64,000 nucleotides of DNA from an uncultured Porphyromonadaceae bacterium (lineage in GTDB: Bacteria; Bacteroidota; Bacteroidia; Bacteroidales; Muribaculaceae): the NCBI GenBank assembly GCA_947177185.1, contig CAMWTJ010000002.1, positions 47,312 to 111,311 on the forward strand, in the 5' to 3' direction. A program made the translations under genes and the position numbers. The notes below the pieces were generated by a model. The model had not been told where the DNA came from and ran no database searches. It was given only the letters and a program-made list of their open reading frames with translations. Shown in pieces: positions 36,100 to 44,726 of the stretch. Each line of letters starts with the position of its first letter. Position 1 is the first letter of the stretch.

Positions 36100-37161
36100 A
36101 TGACCCAAGAAGCTGTAAACCAACTTTTCGAGCTTGCACATAGAGGTGACGTGTTTGCTATGGCAATGGCCGGTCAGCTCCTCTGTGAGGGGAAGTTCGT
36201 AAGCCGCAACCTCAACAATGGCTTCGCATGGCTGCAGAGAGCGGCTCAATGCAACTGCCTTGCCGCCCGTGACCTGATGACGGACGTACAAAATGGGTGT
36301 TACTCTCAACCTGCCGCAAATACTAAACAAGAGGAATCAAATCACGTATCAAGACACACAGTTGTGAAAGACCCACAGGAAGAACTTGCCAAGCTGATTG
36401 GACTCGGCACTGTGAAAAGTGAAATTGACAGCCTTCGCAACTTTGTAAGGATTCAAGCCTTGCGTCACAAACAGGGAATGACAACAACCCCAGTTTCGCT
36501 CCACTGCGTGTTTACCGGCAACCCCGGAACAGGGAAAACTACTGTTGCCCGTATTGTAGCCGCCATTTATAAAGAACTTGGTGTACTTAAAAGCGGCCAT
36601 TTGGTTGAAACAGACAGAGCAGGACTTGTGGCAGAATACGTGGGTCAGACAGCAGTAAAGACCAACAAAATAATAGACGAGGCACTTGACGGTGTACTTT
36701 TTATTGATGAGGCATACTCCCTTCTTGGTGGAGAAAATGATTTCGGAGCTGAGGCAATTGCGACGCTTCTGAAACGCATGGAGGATGACAGAGATAGACT
36801 CGTGGTTATTCTTGCAGGCTATACCAACGAGATAAAGGATTTCATAGAATCGAATCCCGGGCTTCAGTCAAGATTCAATCGTTATATCCAGTTTGATGAT
36901 TACACTGGCAATGATTTGGTTGAGATATTCAAACTTTCACTTCGCAAGTCACAATATAAAATCAAGAGGGACGCGCTTAATGCCTTGCAATCTTATATTG
37001 ACGGAAAATTGCTGGTCAAAGACAGACATTTCGGCAACGGCAGATTTGTAAGAAACCTGTTCGAGAAGGTAATACAGAATCAGGCTAACAGACTCGCCGT
37101 AAAGGAGTCTATAAACAATGACGATCTGAGTATACTAACCGTGGAGGATATTCCAACATAA
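36100..37161 (+). CDS. AAA ATPase of CbbX/SpoVK type with Sel1-like N-terminus
   Basis: This 353-residue protein begins with a Sel1-like helical repeat (A-M-A-M-A-G-Q-L-L-C-E-G, G-F-A-W-L-Q-R-A-A-Q). The AAA core has Walker A G-N-P-G-T-G-K-T at 140-147, a pore-loop-like segment with E-Y-V-G-Q-T, Walker B V-L-F-I-D-E-A at 199-205, a sensor A-G-Y-T-N-E and the F-x-S-R-F-N-R-Y arginine-finger region. These are diagnostic of the CbbX/SpoVK subgroup, which remodels protein partners. It could act on the local small helical proteins. It is followed by a DUF1232 gene 11 bases later. Confidence 0.88.
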   Translation: MTQEAVNQLFELAHRGDVFAMAMAGQLLCEGKFVSRNLNNGFAWLQRAAQCNCLAARDLMTDVQNGCYSQPAANTKQEESNHVSRHTVVKDPQEELAKLIGLGTVKSEIDSLRNFVRIQALRHKQGMTTTPVSLHCVFTGNPGTGKTTVARIVAAIYKELGVLKSGHLVETDRAGLVAEYVGQTAVKTNKIIDEALDGVLFIDEAYSLLGGENDFGAEAIATLLKRMEDDRDRLVVILAGYTNEIKDFIESNPGLQSRFNRYIQFDDYTGNDLVEIFKLSLRKSQYKIKRDALNALQSYIDGKLLVKDRHFGNGRFVRNLFEKVIQNQANRLAVKESINNDDLSILTVEDIPT

Positions 37162-37172
37162 ACCAAGAAATT

Positions 37173-37673
37173 ATGGACGAACTCAATAACATTTTATCAA
37201 AATTTGGCAGTACGGAACAGCTTTGGAACTACATCAAGATGTATGCAGCCAAAGGAAGTCGTGAAGTGACAAGAACTGTTCTTGAGCTTTTCTATGTGAT
37301 GAAAAGTCCGAACACGGGTATGATAGACAAGACGCTTATCGGTGCGGCCCTTGCATATCAGTTGCTGCCAGAAGATTTGATGCCTCGCGACAGATTCGGA
37401 CTGCTCGGTTTCCTTGACAACGGGGTCACACTTGCTTTTGCATATAATAGGGTGAAGAAACTCGTCACACCACAGATAGAGAATCAAGTAGGTGCCATGC
37501 TTGACCAATGGTTTGGTGCGGAGGAAGAAGCTGCTGATGATGATTTTGCGACATATACCCCATCAGTAATAGGCGTGCCGAGCGATAGTGGCACCTTGAT
37601 AAATCAAGGTGGTTTTAGTAAACCCCATGGAAATAGCAACTTTTTTGATAATGACGATGTGGTAATTGACTAA
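37173..37673 (+). CDS. DUF1232 (YkvA-type) protein 1
   Basis: This 166-residue protein contains the DUF1232 core: K-S-P-N-T-G, then a helix A-L-A-Y-Q-L-L-P-E-D-L-M-P, then F-G-L-L-G-F-L-D-N-G-V-T-L-A-F-A-Y, the short membrane-associated hairpin of the YkvA family. The C-terminal 50 residues are acidic then polar (Asn/Gly/Ser). It is related in layout to the protein at 48932-49291. The molecular function of this family is not established. Confidence 0.8.
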   Translation: MDELNNILSKFGSTEQLWNYIKMYAAKGSREVTRTVLELFYVMKSPNTGMIDKTLIGAALAYQLLPEDLMPRDRFGLLGFLDNGVTLAFAYNRVKKLVTPQIENQVGAMLDQWFGAEEEAADDDFATYTPSVIGVPSDSGTLINQGGFSKPHGNSNFFDNDDVVID

Positions 37674-37683
37674 TATATTGCGT

Positions 37684-38352
37684 ATGAAAAGTTTCTTTGA
37701 TAGTCCGGTCTACCAGATGTTTAACCATCGCCCCACCATGGATGAGTTTCTTAAACTCAGTCAGCGGTATAAGAAGTTTGGATTGACGCCGGAAGAGATT
37801 CAGGCCGGAATCAAATCTGCTTGCGACTTCTTTAATATTCCTATGCCAAGACTGATTCAAGACCTGACAAATCATCCTGACGGTCAGACTTGTTTTATAA
37901 ATTGGTATAGGGGCAGCTATGCCGACGATGTGATTTGCTTCAATATGCAACAGCTTGTAGATATGAAAGTTGATAGCAAGGATGCGTTCAGTTTAGTTAT
38001 GACCCATGAGTGCGGCCATAGGGTGCTTCAAAACACTCAATTTCCCGGAGTCAACAACGGACAATGGGAATCCGAATTATGCCCTGACTTCTTTATGGGC
38101 TGTCGTGCAGGGCTTTGGAATATGGATATATCCAAAGTTACCCTCGGACTACTATTGACTAACGGTTCTCAGAGCCATCCTGATGGCGCTTTAAGAGCGA
38201 TGTTTATCCGTCATGGGCAGTATGTTGCTCCAGAAATGTCACGGCGTGGTATACCTTTGACTATACAGAATCTTATCAACGAGTTTATGGCTTTCCGTCA
38301 GCAGAATCTTGCGGAAATTCAGAATCAACAGCGTAAACATTACCAATTCTAA
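37684..38352 (+). CDS. Zincin-like metallopeptidase-type protein 1
   Basis: This 222-residue protein has T-H-E-C-G-H-R (HExxH) at about residues 118-124 and, some 25 residues later, W-E-S-E-L-C-P-D-F, similar to the E-x-x-x-D third-ligand region of gluzincins. No signal peptide or membrane segment is seen, so it seems to be cytoplasmic. The neighbouring gene encodes a longer relative with T-H-E-L-S-H-Q and W-C-D-E-L-A-C-D in the same order. Substrate unknown; the two may form a heterodimer. Confidence 0.7.
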   Translation: MKSFFDSPVYQMFNHRPTMDEFLKLSQRYKKFGLTPEEIQAGIKSACDFFNIPMPRLIQDLTNHPDGQTCFINWYRGSYADDVICFNMQQLVDMKVDSKDAFSLVMTHECGHRVLQNTQFPGVNNGQWESELCPDFFMGCRAGLWNMDISKVTLGLLLTNGSQSHPDGALRAMFIRHGQYVAPEMSRRGIPLTIQNLINEFMAFRQQNLAEIQNQQRKHYQF

Positions 38353-38415
38353 AAAATTATAAGTAGATTTGGGTGGATTATTCATTCCGTATGATTGTAA
38401 CGTAATTCATATTTC

Positions 38416-39372
38416 ATGATTGACAGCAATACATACAACGAAATGATGAGGATAGGTAGAGCCGATGTTTCCAAGGCTTCCTATTCGACAACAGATGTGG
38501 ATAACTCTTCAGTAAAACGTCAGACTGATAACTCAGCGGCAGCAACTGAACTATCACCAGAAGAAAAGGAGCGACGTCACAAGGAGGCGATTGCATATAT
38601 CAGCAGTCCTGAGGCACACGCCTTTTACAGACTTCTGCGAAGGCATGAATGTAATCCGTTTAATGCGCTGTTTTACGATATAGAACCGCTGACAGAGGAA
38701 GGCATAAGGGTAAGAGTGAAGCGTGCATCGGAATTTTTTGATCTCCCAATTCCTACAATGATAGGAGAATGTGAAACATTGGCTAAAATTACTTTTTCCG
38801 ATTCAGCGGAGCTCGGCAGCGAATTACAATATGACACAAAGAAACTGAACGAAATAGGAATCAATAATGTAGACGCTTTTGATGCAATGCTTACACACGA
38901 ACTGTCGCATCAGTTTGTCGCCGGACGAAGATTCAATTTTTGTGAGAACCGGCAATGGTGTGACGAGCTTGCCTGCGACTTTATAGTAGGTGTCAGATGT
39001 TCGGCAAACATGATAGCTTCCGGAAAATACAAATACGCCGTCAGCACAATGAGGACTTCTGCAACCCATCCCGACGGAAGTTTTAGACTAAAAGCCGTAA
39101 AGAGCGGATTCGATTTTGCAGAATGGCTCTTCCGTAAGAAACAACGGCCAACCGCAGAGGTAGCAATGCTCGGCCTGACACGATTTCTGATAGCGAACTC
39201 AAAGGAATTGAACTATTCGTATCATAAATTTCTTACCACGCCGCAGGCACCTCCGCAAAAACCGATAGACATCATGGATTTGCCTGACAGCAATCTTTTG
39301 AAACAAGCGGTATTAAATCACAGAGCAGAACAAGTAAGGAAAAATAAAGATGGAACCGACCAACATATTTGA
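38416..39372 (+). CDS. Zincin-like metallopeptidase-type protein 2
   Basis: This 318-residue protein is related to the preceding gene product: T-H-E-L-S-H-Q (HExxH) at about residues 158-164, and R-Q-W-C-D-E-L-A-C-D-F about 20 residues further on. A longer amino part is polar and charged. The shared tail pattern S-H/T-H-P-D-G in both proteins suggests duplication. A possible -7 element TAGATTTG lies at 38364-38371, but no -33 element is evident. It overlaps the next gene by 23 bases. Confidence 0.7.
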   Translation: MIDSNTYNEMMRIGRADVSKASYSTTDVDNSSVKRQTDNSAAATELSPEEKERRHKEAIAYISSPEAHAFYRLLRRHECNPFNALFYDIEPLTEEGIRVRVKRASEFFDLPIPTMIGECETLAKITFSDSAELGSELQYDTKKLNEIGINNVDAFDAMLTHELSHQFVAGRRFNFCENRQWCDELACDFIVGVRCSANMIASGKYKYAVSTMRTSATHPDGSFRLKAVKSGFDFAEWLFRKKQRPTAEVAMLGLTRFLIANSKELNYSYHKFLTTPQAPPQKPIDIMDLPDSNLLKQAVLNHRAEQVRKNKDGTDQHI

Positions 39373-40714
39373 CATTAGAAGCCAATCGACCATAGAGATT
39401 AATCTGCCCGAAAATCCGTGCGGCAATATATTCATATTGGGGCATCGTTCGGCTTTGTCAGACAAAATAGCCGAATTGCGAACGAGTATCATAGGGAATC
39501 TTGACTGCTCAGCCACATTTTATCAGTATATACTACGGGTACTTGAATCCGGCAATGAGGACTACAACATAGTATGCCCCATCAAAGACCCGGTGAGTGA
39601 GCGAGTATTCTACGTCATTGCAAAATGTGAATACGATGAACTTGACCTTGCCGTTTCTGCTGTGATAAACGAGGCGGAGGGACAAATGCGGAAGTTGGCA
39701 GAGGAGGCTGTCGTCGTTGCCGCGATGCAGGACCCTGATTTGTTCATGTCGGTTGTGGACAAAGTGATCGTAGAGGGACATGGCGACGACAATTCAAAGG
39801 ACGGCATCACGCCATTCGGTATGTTGCCGATGGGCGCTGTTGCCGGAGCTGCCCTTGGAATGGCTCTTGGTATCGATAGTTTCGATGACAATCTGGACCT
39901 CTGTGAGTCCGCAGACGTTGATGCAGATGCCGATATGAGCGGAAACAGTCCGAGTATGCACGAAGCAGCGCTCGGAATTGTCAAAGAAACTCAAAGGCCC
40001 AAATTTGGAACCATCTCAGCAAAACTCAAAAAACAGGCTTTCAGCAATCTGCCCAAAAGGCTCACCTTGACGTTTGAAAAACAGAATACTCATGACTATG
40101 AGATTGCCAAACAGACGATGGCGATGTTTACGCCAAAGGAGAATATGGCTATTTTGGAACAGATGTATCGTGAGAACCCCGAAATCTTCCAGAAATATTA
40201 TGCGACTGCACTGAGCGCGTCTTCACGATATGAGATACATGTCCGTCCATGGAAAAGTTCATATCGCAGTGACTTCAAAGACCGTTATCTCTATTGTATC
40301 TATCTGAAGAATGCCAAAGGGAAGGAATGTCCGATTACATTCAAGAACTATCCGGCCTATTGCATTTACATGATGTATATAATTGACCGTGTGCAACGTG
40401 GCGATGAAGTTACAGACCTCGTTATGAAAAATCTTCGTAAGGAATTCTGTCAACTGTATAAGACAATATTAAGTGAGACGGACAGAAACATCAATAATTT
40501 CTATGATGGCATGGATTACCGCAAAGTTGAAGATACCGATAAGATGAGAAAGGGCCGTTACGACGATTACATTAAGGATATCCACAACACACTGGAGAAG
40601 CTTGTTGGTGACTTTGATAGTATTCCACTTAAGGTGGGTCATGGAAGACACCTCAGTGTAATGCCGGAGCGTATCTTCATAGATGAAAAATTAACAAAAT
40701 TCAAATTTGCATAA
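39350..40714 (+). CDS. Unrecognised protein
   Basis: This 454-residue product is not recognised. It has an amino part with alternating beta and helix, a Gly/Ala/Met-rich hydrophobic stretch at about 160-175 (G-M-L-P-M-G-A-V-A-G-A-A-L-G-M-A-L-G) which may enter a membrane, an acidic loop (D-V-D-A-D-A-D-M), and a mostly helical carboxy part with many Tyr and Lys. The start lies 23 bases inside the previous gene. It is the last gene before a terminator. Confidence 0.6.
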   Translation: MEPTNIFDIRSQSTIEINLPENPCGNIFILGHRSALSDKIAELRTSIIGNLDCSATFYQYILRVLESGNEDYNIVCPIKDPVSERVFYVIAKCEYDELDLAVSAVINEAEGQMRKLAEEAVVVAAMQDPDLFMSVVDKVIVEGHGDDNSKDGITPFGMLPMGAVAGAALGMALGIDSFDDNLDLCESADVDADADMSGNSPSMHEAALGIVKETQRPKFGTISAKLKKQAFSNLPKRLTLTFEKQNTHDYEIAKQTMAMFTPKENMAILEQMYRENPEIFQKYYATALSASSRYEIHVRPWKSSYRSDFKDRYLYCIYLKNAKGKECPITFKNYPAYCIYMMYIIDRVQRGDEVTDLVMKNLRKEFCQLYKTILSETDRNINNFYDGMDYRKVEDTDKMRKGRYDDYIKDIHNTLEKLVGDFDSIPLKVGHGRHLSVMPERIFIDEKLTKFKFA

Positions 40715-40744
40715 TTGAGTATATCAGATAGTTAGTGAGGCAAT

Positions 40745-40762
40745 CTGTCGGCAAGCCGACAG
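40745..40762. repeat. 18-base inverted repeat before a terminator
   Basis: CTGTCGGC, AA, GCCGACAG is a perfect 8-base inverted repeat with a 2-base centre. It is 30 bases past the stop of the preceding gene and 20 bases before a hairpin terminator. It could be a regulator site or add to termination. Confidence 0.45.
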
Positions 40763-40781
40763 CGACAAACCGCTTATGGGG

Positions 40782-40820
40782 AACCTCTACCTTTGTGATA
40801 GAAAGGTGGAGGTTTTCTCT
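40782..40820 (+). terminator. Intrinsic terminator ending module B
   Basis: AACCTCTACCTTT pairs with AAAGGTGGAGGTT, loop about 7 bases, followed by TTCTCT. It lies 67 bases after the stop of the unrecognised 454-residue protein gene and just before the sigma-like gene. Confidence 0.75.
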
Positions 40821-40846
40821 ATCTATGCCACTTAAAACTATCTGTT

Positions 40847-41833
40847 ATGAAATATGCTGAAGACAATCCGAAGAAGAGTCGCACCAAAGGGAAAAGTGCC
40901 GACACGAAGGCTGTGCGTACCGAAGACGCGCTGCGACAGGTAAACAGCATTATTTCTGATGTGCGTGCCGCAGAGGAGTTTTTCTTCAAGACTATGTTCC
41001 CGAAGATGGCGGCGTTGGCAGATAGTTACAACCGCTCCTTCGCCCTCGATATTAAGGCAGAGGATGTGGCTTGCGCAACTTATCTCTCATGTTGGGAGGA
41101 TAATTGGGCAAAACTCCGTGCCTTTAAGGGAGATGCGACTCTTCACGCGTGGGTGGCCAGGATAGCATCCCAGGCTACGTATAAGTTTCTGGTTGAAGAG
41201 CGATATATCGACGGAGTTGGCAACACCAAGACCAATGATTATCGTCTGACCATTCGCAGCATTGATAATACATCTTTACGTCAAGCAATCGTTGACCTTG
41301 TGTTTGTTCCAGAGCTGCATAAGGCACTTGAGCTCTACTATGTCGAGAAAATGCCCGACAATGATTTTTTCAAGACATTGGGAAACGAAGACAAGGCCAG
41401 AGAGGTACTGAAGGTTGCGGAAAAAACTCTTATCGAACAGTTGCTCAACACCGAAAATCCTTTCGCCGAGCTGGCTCTCTCATCAAAGAGGGCTATCAAT
41501 CCCGAAATGCAGTTTCAAAGTTGGCATGATTGTATCGTCGAGGGCGATGTCAGCGGAAACCATCAGGATTTTCGTGACCTTCTGACGAAACTCTTCAAAT
41601 GTGAGGATTGGGATGCCAATGTGCATGCTCTCATAAATGTCATCATAGAGTCGCTTGGCTGGACAGAAGTTCAGGAGGATGTGTGGCGTCAGCGCTTCAT
41701 CTTTGAAACGCCATCCAAGGAACTCGCGGAGAAATACCATGTCCGCAATTCATGGGTTGACAACGTGTTCTCCCGGCTTAACAAACAATTTCGAATCGCC
41801 ATCAAGACATGGTGGGACATATATAACCAATAA
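40847..41833 (+). CDS. Extended sigma-70-family-like regulator
   Basis: This 328-residue protein has a region resembling sigma region 2 at about residues 65-120: A-E-D-V-A-C-A-T-Y-L-S-C-W-E, K-L-R-A-F-K-G-D-A-T-L-H-A-W-V-A-R-I-A-S. The carboxy end (about 290-328) reads like a region 4 helix-turn-helix, E-L-A-E-K-Y-H-V-R-N-S-W-V-D-N-V-F-S-R-L-N-K. Between them is a longer middle than in ordinary ECF factors. It leads the third module, so it may control the cluster. A DNA-binding regulator that no longer binds core polymerase is the alternative. Confidence 0.65.
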   Translation: MKYAEDNPKKSRTKGKSADTKAVRTEDALRQVNSIISDVRAAEEFFFKTMFPKMAALADSYNRSFALDIKAEDVACATYLSCWEDNWAKLRAFKGDATLHAWVARIASQATYKFLVEERYIDGVGNTKTNDYRLTIRSIDNTSLRQAIVDLVFVPELHKALELYYVEKMPDNDFFKTLGNEDKAREVLKVAEKTLIEQLLNTENPFAELALSSKRAINPEMQFQSWHDCIVEGDVSGNHQDFRDLLTKLFKCEDWDANVHALINVIIESLGWTEVQEDVWRQRFIFETPSKELAEKYHVRNSWVDNVFSRLNKQFRIAIKTWWDIYNQ

Positions 41834-41845
41834 ACATAACAAGAC

Positions 41846-43810
41846 ATGACACAACTTATACAAGATAACTCTCATTTTGCGGGCCGGATGGTGGTTCGCA
41901 AGCTGAGTACGCGACACGATGGTGAGCGGGAGGTGTATCTGACCAAGTGTCAGGATGTAGTTGACGGGCTGACGGTGGATGTGCCGGATAATTATGGTAT
42001 TCTGACAGTGTTCAACCTCAAATCGAAGCGATATGAGGTAGGTGGTTCCTCGCGTAAGCGTGTGCCGGACTTTATTGAGGAAGTTAAGTTTCTGCGGAGC
42101 CGACAATCCGAAATGTGCTTTCCGAAGGTCATTGACTGCGGTATTGAGAGGGCTGGTAACGGACGGCTTGGCTGGATGCTGCAGCAATATATAGATGCTA
42201 ACAGCCTGACAAGTGAAATTAGGCTTCAGCGAGGGCTGTGTATTTCTGATACAGTCAAGGTAATGGAGGCTCTCTTTACCGCTGTTGACGAAATGGCCCG
42301 CTACACAGGGGGCGGAGGGCATTACAATATCACGACCGACAATATCCTGCTGAACTATGATGGGAATGAACTTAAGGGTGTATATCTTATCGGTCTGTCG
42401 GATATGGGCACATCATATCATGGCTCAACTCCTTTTGCCTATGAGCCGCGCAACAAGCGTTTCCATGCGCCGGAAACTGCCAACGGTGTGTTCAACCATC
42501 TTACAGATATTTATGCTCTTGGCATAGTTATGACTATGATGATTTCGGGAGATGTCGGTGAGGAAGAAAACGATAATGTCGACTCGCAGTTCTCCGTATT
42601 ATCCTCAATGTTGTTACGCAAACAGTTTATGAAACGAAACCGAACTAAACTTTCGGCAGCGCAGCGTCTGATACTTGAAAAGGCAACTGACGTGAATCCA
42701 TCCTATCGGTTTCAGACAGTTGGTCGCTTTCGTACGTTTGTCAGCAAACTGGCGAAGGGGAAATTATCTACACAGAACCGTGTAGAGAGTATGGCTACCT
42801 CTCCGGCAAATCCCATAGATGCGGAGGACAGCGGAGATAAGAGTGCCGACGGAATCGCTCGTCTTGAAAGTGGAGTTGTAAAGGAAAAGCATAAGAAGAC
42901 ACGTTCCGGCGGAAAATCTCTTGCAGAGGCTCGTCCTGAAATAAGGAGAGGTGCTTCTGGCTGTGGTCTTGACGAGGTAGCCGGAATGTCAGAGTTGAAG
43001 GCTCTATTCCGTAGGGATTTCATACGGATTGTGCGCAATCCTGGTGTGGCGCAGGCTTATGGCATAAAGCCGAGCAACTGCACGTTGCTTTACGGCCCGC
43101 AGGGCTGCGGAAAGACCTTTATAGCCGAGAAGGCCGCTCAGGAATCAGGTCTGAGTTACAAGATTGTTAACCCGTCGGAACTGGGCTCTATCTACATACA
43201 CGGCTCCCAGCAAAAAATCGCAGAACTGTTTGACGAGGCGGAGAAGAAAGGTCCGATGATTCTTATTTTCGATGAATTTGACGCTATTGTGCCCAACCGT
43301 GACGCAGATCTCAACAGTAATCAGGCCAATGAGGTTAACGAGATGTTGACTCAATTAAATAACTGTGCTTCAAGAGGGATATATGTATTGGCTACTACTA
43401 ACCGTCCAAATCTTCTCGACCCGGCTATTATGCGGAAAGGACGTGTTGACAGGACGGTGTATGTTTCTCTCCCGGACATGGAGGCCCGCAAAGAACTCTT
43501 CAGACTTGAAATCGAGAAGCGTCCATTTGTAAATGTTGATTACGAGGAGCTTGCGTCGGCCACGGAATACTATACCTGTAGCGATATTTCTTTCATTGTC
43601 GAGGAGTCTGCCCGGCTGTGTTTTGAAGAAACTCTCGACCGTGGACTCAATGAGCCCCTCCCGCTTTCAATGGATTGTCTGAAGAAGGTTATAAAAGATA
43701 CTCAACCGTCTATATCGGATAAACAACGCAGGGAATATCTCGAACTCAAAGAGAAAATGGAGAACAGACAACCGTCCGGCGAAAGAAAAAGAGTCGGATT
43801 TGTACTCTGA
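41846..43810 (+). CDS. Pseudokinase-AAA ATPase fusion
   Basis: This 654-residue protein joins two domains. Residues 1 to about 305 are protein kinase-like: H-Y-N at 159-161 where HRD is expected (the catalytic Asp is Asn), T-D-N-I-L-L-N with Asn166, D-M-G at 186-188 for DFG, and A-P-E at 208-210 followed by D-I-Y-A-L-G. Lack of the catalytic Asp suggests a pseudokinase. A Lys/Ser-rich linker (about 310-370) follows. Residues of about 375-640 are an AAA domain of Cdc48/FtsH type: Walker A G-P-Q-G-C-G-K-T 417-424, Walker B I-L-I-F-D-E-F-D 472-479, T-T-N-R-P sensor, G-R-V-D-R arginine region. The kinase part may sense a signal and recruit substrates to the ATPase. Confidence 0.85.
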   Translation: MTQLIQDNSHFAGRMVVRKLSTRHDGEREVYLTKCQDVVDGLTVDVPDNYGILTVFNLKSKRYEVGGSSRKRVPDFIEEVKFLRSRQSEMCFPKVIDCGIERAGNGRLGWMLQQYIDANSLTSEIRLQRGLCISDTVKVMEALFTAVDEMARYTGGGGHYNITTDNILLNYDGNELKGVYLIGLSDMGTSYHGSTPFAYEPRNKRFHAPETANGVFNHLTDIYALGIVMTMMISGDVGEEENDNVDSQFSVLSSMLLRKQFMKRNRTKLSAAQRLILEKATDVNPSYRFQTVGRFRTFVSKLAKGKLSTQNRVESMATSPANPIDAEDSGDKSADGIARLESGVVKEKHKKTRSGGKSLAEARPEIRRGASGCGLDEVAGMSELKALFRRDFIRIVRNPGVAQAYGIKPSNCTLLYGPQGCGKTFIAEKAAQESGLSYKIVNPSELGSIYIHGSQQKIAELFDEAEKKGPMILIFDEFDAIVPNRDADLNSNQANEVNEMLTQLNNCASRGIYVLATTNRPNLLDPAIMRKGRVDRTVYVSLPDMEARKELFRLEIEKRPFVNVDYEELASATEYYTCSDISFIVEESARLCFEETLDRGLNEPLPLSMDCLKKVIKDTQPSISDKQRREYLELKEKMENRQPSGERKRVGFVL

Positions 43811-43894
43811 CGAGATAGAAAGCACCACAATAATACATCTCTATAAGCAAAGACCGGGGCTTCAGCACGGCGATAACGATTTAATTCAACTTAT

Positions 43895-44290
43895 ATGATA
43901 AAATGCAATGTACTCAAAGCGCTCAGCGCACTCGGGTTTATCCCCGAAGAGATTGAAGGATTCGGCTACCGTTTCGAGTATGAAGGACTTACGGCAATCT
44001 ACTCGATTGACGACGAAGAATCCCAGTGTATAACCCTTACGGCCCCTGACGTTTTCGCCATATCTGACGGCAACCGCGCCGCAGTGCTGGAGGCTATGGC
44101 GAAACTATGCGGAAAGATGAAGTATGTGCAGCCTCACATCATTTTCGAGAATCAGGTATGGCTGAACTACCATCATTATCTTGGAGAAAACGAGGTGACG
44201 CCGGAACTTATCGAGCACATGGTTCGCGTTTTGGCTTTCTCGGCAAATACAATCCACAACATCATAAACGGCAATGACAATGACGACTAA
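43895..44290 (+). CDS. YbjN-like small protein 1
   Basis: This 131-residue protein begins with an amphipathic helix, then Y-R-F-E-Y-E-G-L-T-A-I-Y-S, and other alternating strands as in YbjN/type III chaperone-like folds. It pairs with the next gene, overlapping it by 17 bases, whose product has a similar layout. Such proteins often act as small chaperones or adaptors. Family call is by pattern only. Confidence 0.55.
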   Translation: MIKCNVLKALSALGFIPEEIEGFGYRFEYEGLTAIYSIDDEESQCITLTAPDVFAISDGNRAAVLEAMAKLCGKMKYVQPHIIFENQVWLNYHHYLGENEVTPELIEHMVRVLAFSANTIHNIINGNDNDD

Positions 44291-44711
44291 AGAGCTTATC
44301 AGACAGGTGCTGAAGAAATGGGAATTTCCCGTTATTCATGAAAACGACAACAGCCTTGTGTTTCGCTATCAGATGAGCTACATACAGGCTAATGTCAGCT
44401 GGGGCGAGGATACCAATGCTGTGGCACTCGTACTGACCGGTATCTTTTCGGCAGCCGATGAGAAGGAGATGTTACTTGGCTTGCGTACCTGCAATGACAT
44501 AAATTGCAATCTTCTTCAGGTAAAACTATACATCGATACCGACGCTGATTTGATTATCGCCTCAGAGTTCTTCTATAAGACGGAAGATGACATGGAATAT
44601 CTTCTCACAATGTCGCTTCAATCTGTGATCGTAGCCAAGAAACGCTTCATGCAGAAGTACCGCGAACTTGAAGAAGAAGCGAAACTTATTTCAGAACTTG
44701 AACAGGAATAA
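44274..44711 (+). CDS. YbjN-like small protein 2
   Basis: This 145-residue protein has the order helix, strands (L-V-F-R-Y-Q-M-S-Y-I-Q-A-N-V-S), R-T-C-N-D-I-N at the middle helix, more strands (L-L-Q-V-K-L-Y-I-D), and a long charged C-terminal helix. That order fits the YbjN domain. It overlaps its neighbour by 17 bases. A heterodimer with YbjN-like protein 1 is likely. Confidence 0.6.
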   Translation: MTMTTKELIRQVLKKWEFPVIHENDNSLVFRYQMSYIQANVSWGEDTNAVALVLTGIFSAADEKEMLLGLRTCNDINCNLLQVKLYIDTDADLIIASEFFYKTEDDMEYLLTMSLQSVIVAKKRFMQKYRELEEEAKLISELEQE

Positions 44712-44726
44712 CAATAATAACCAATC

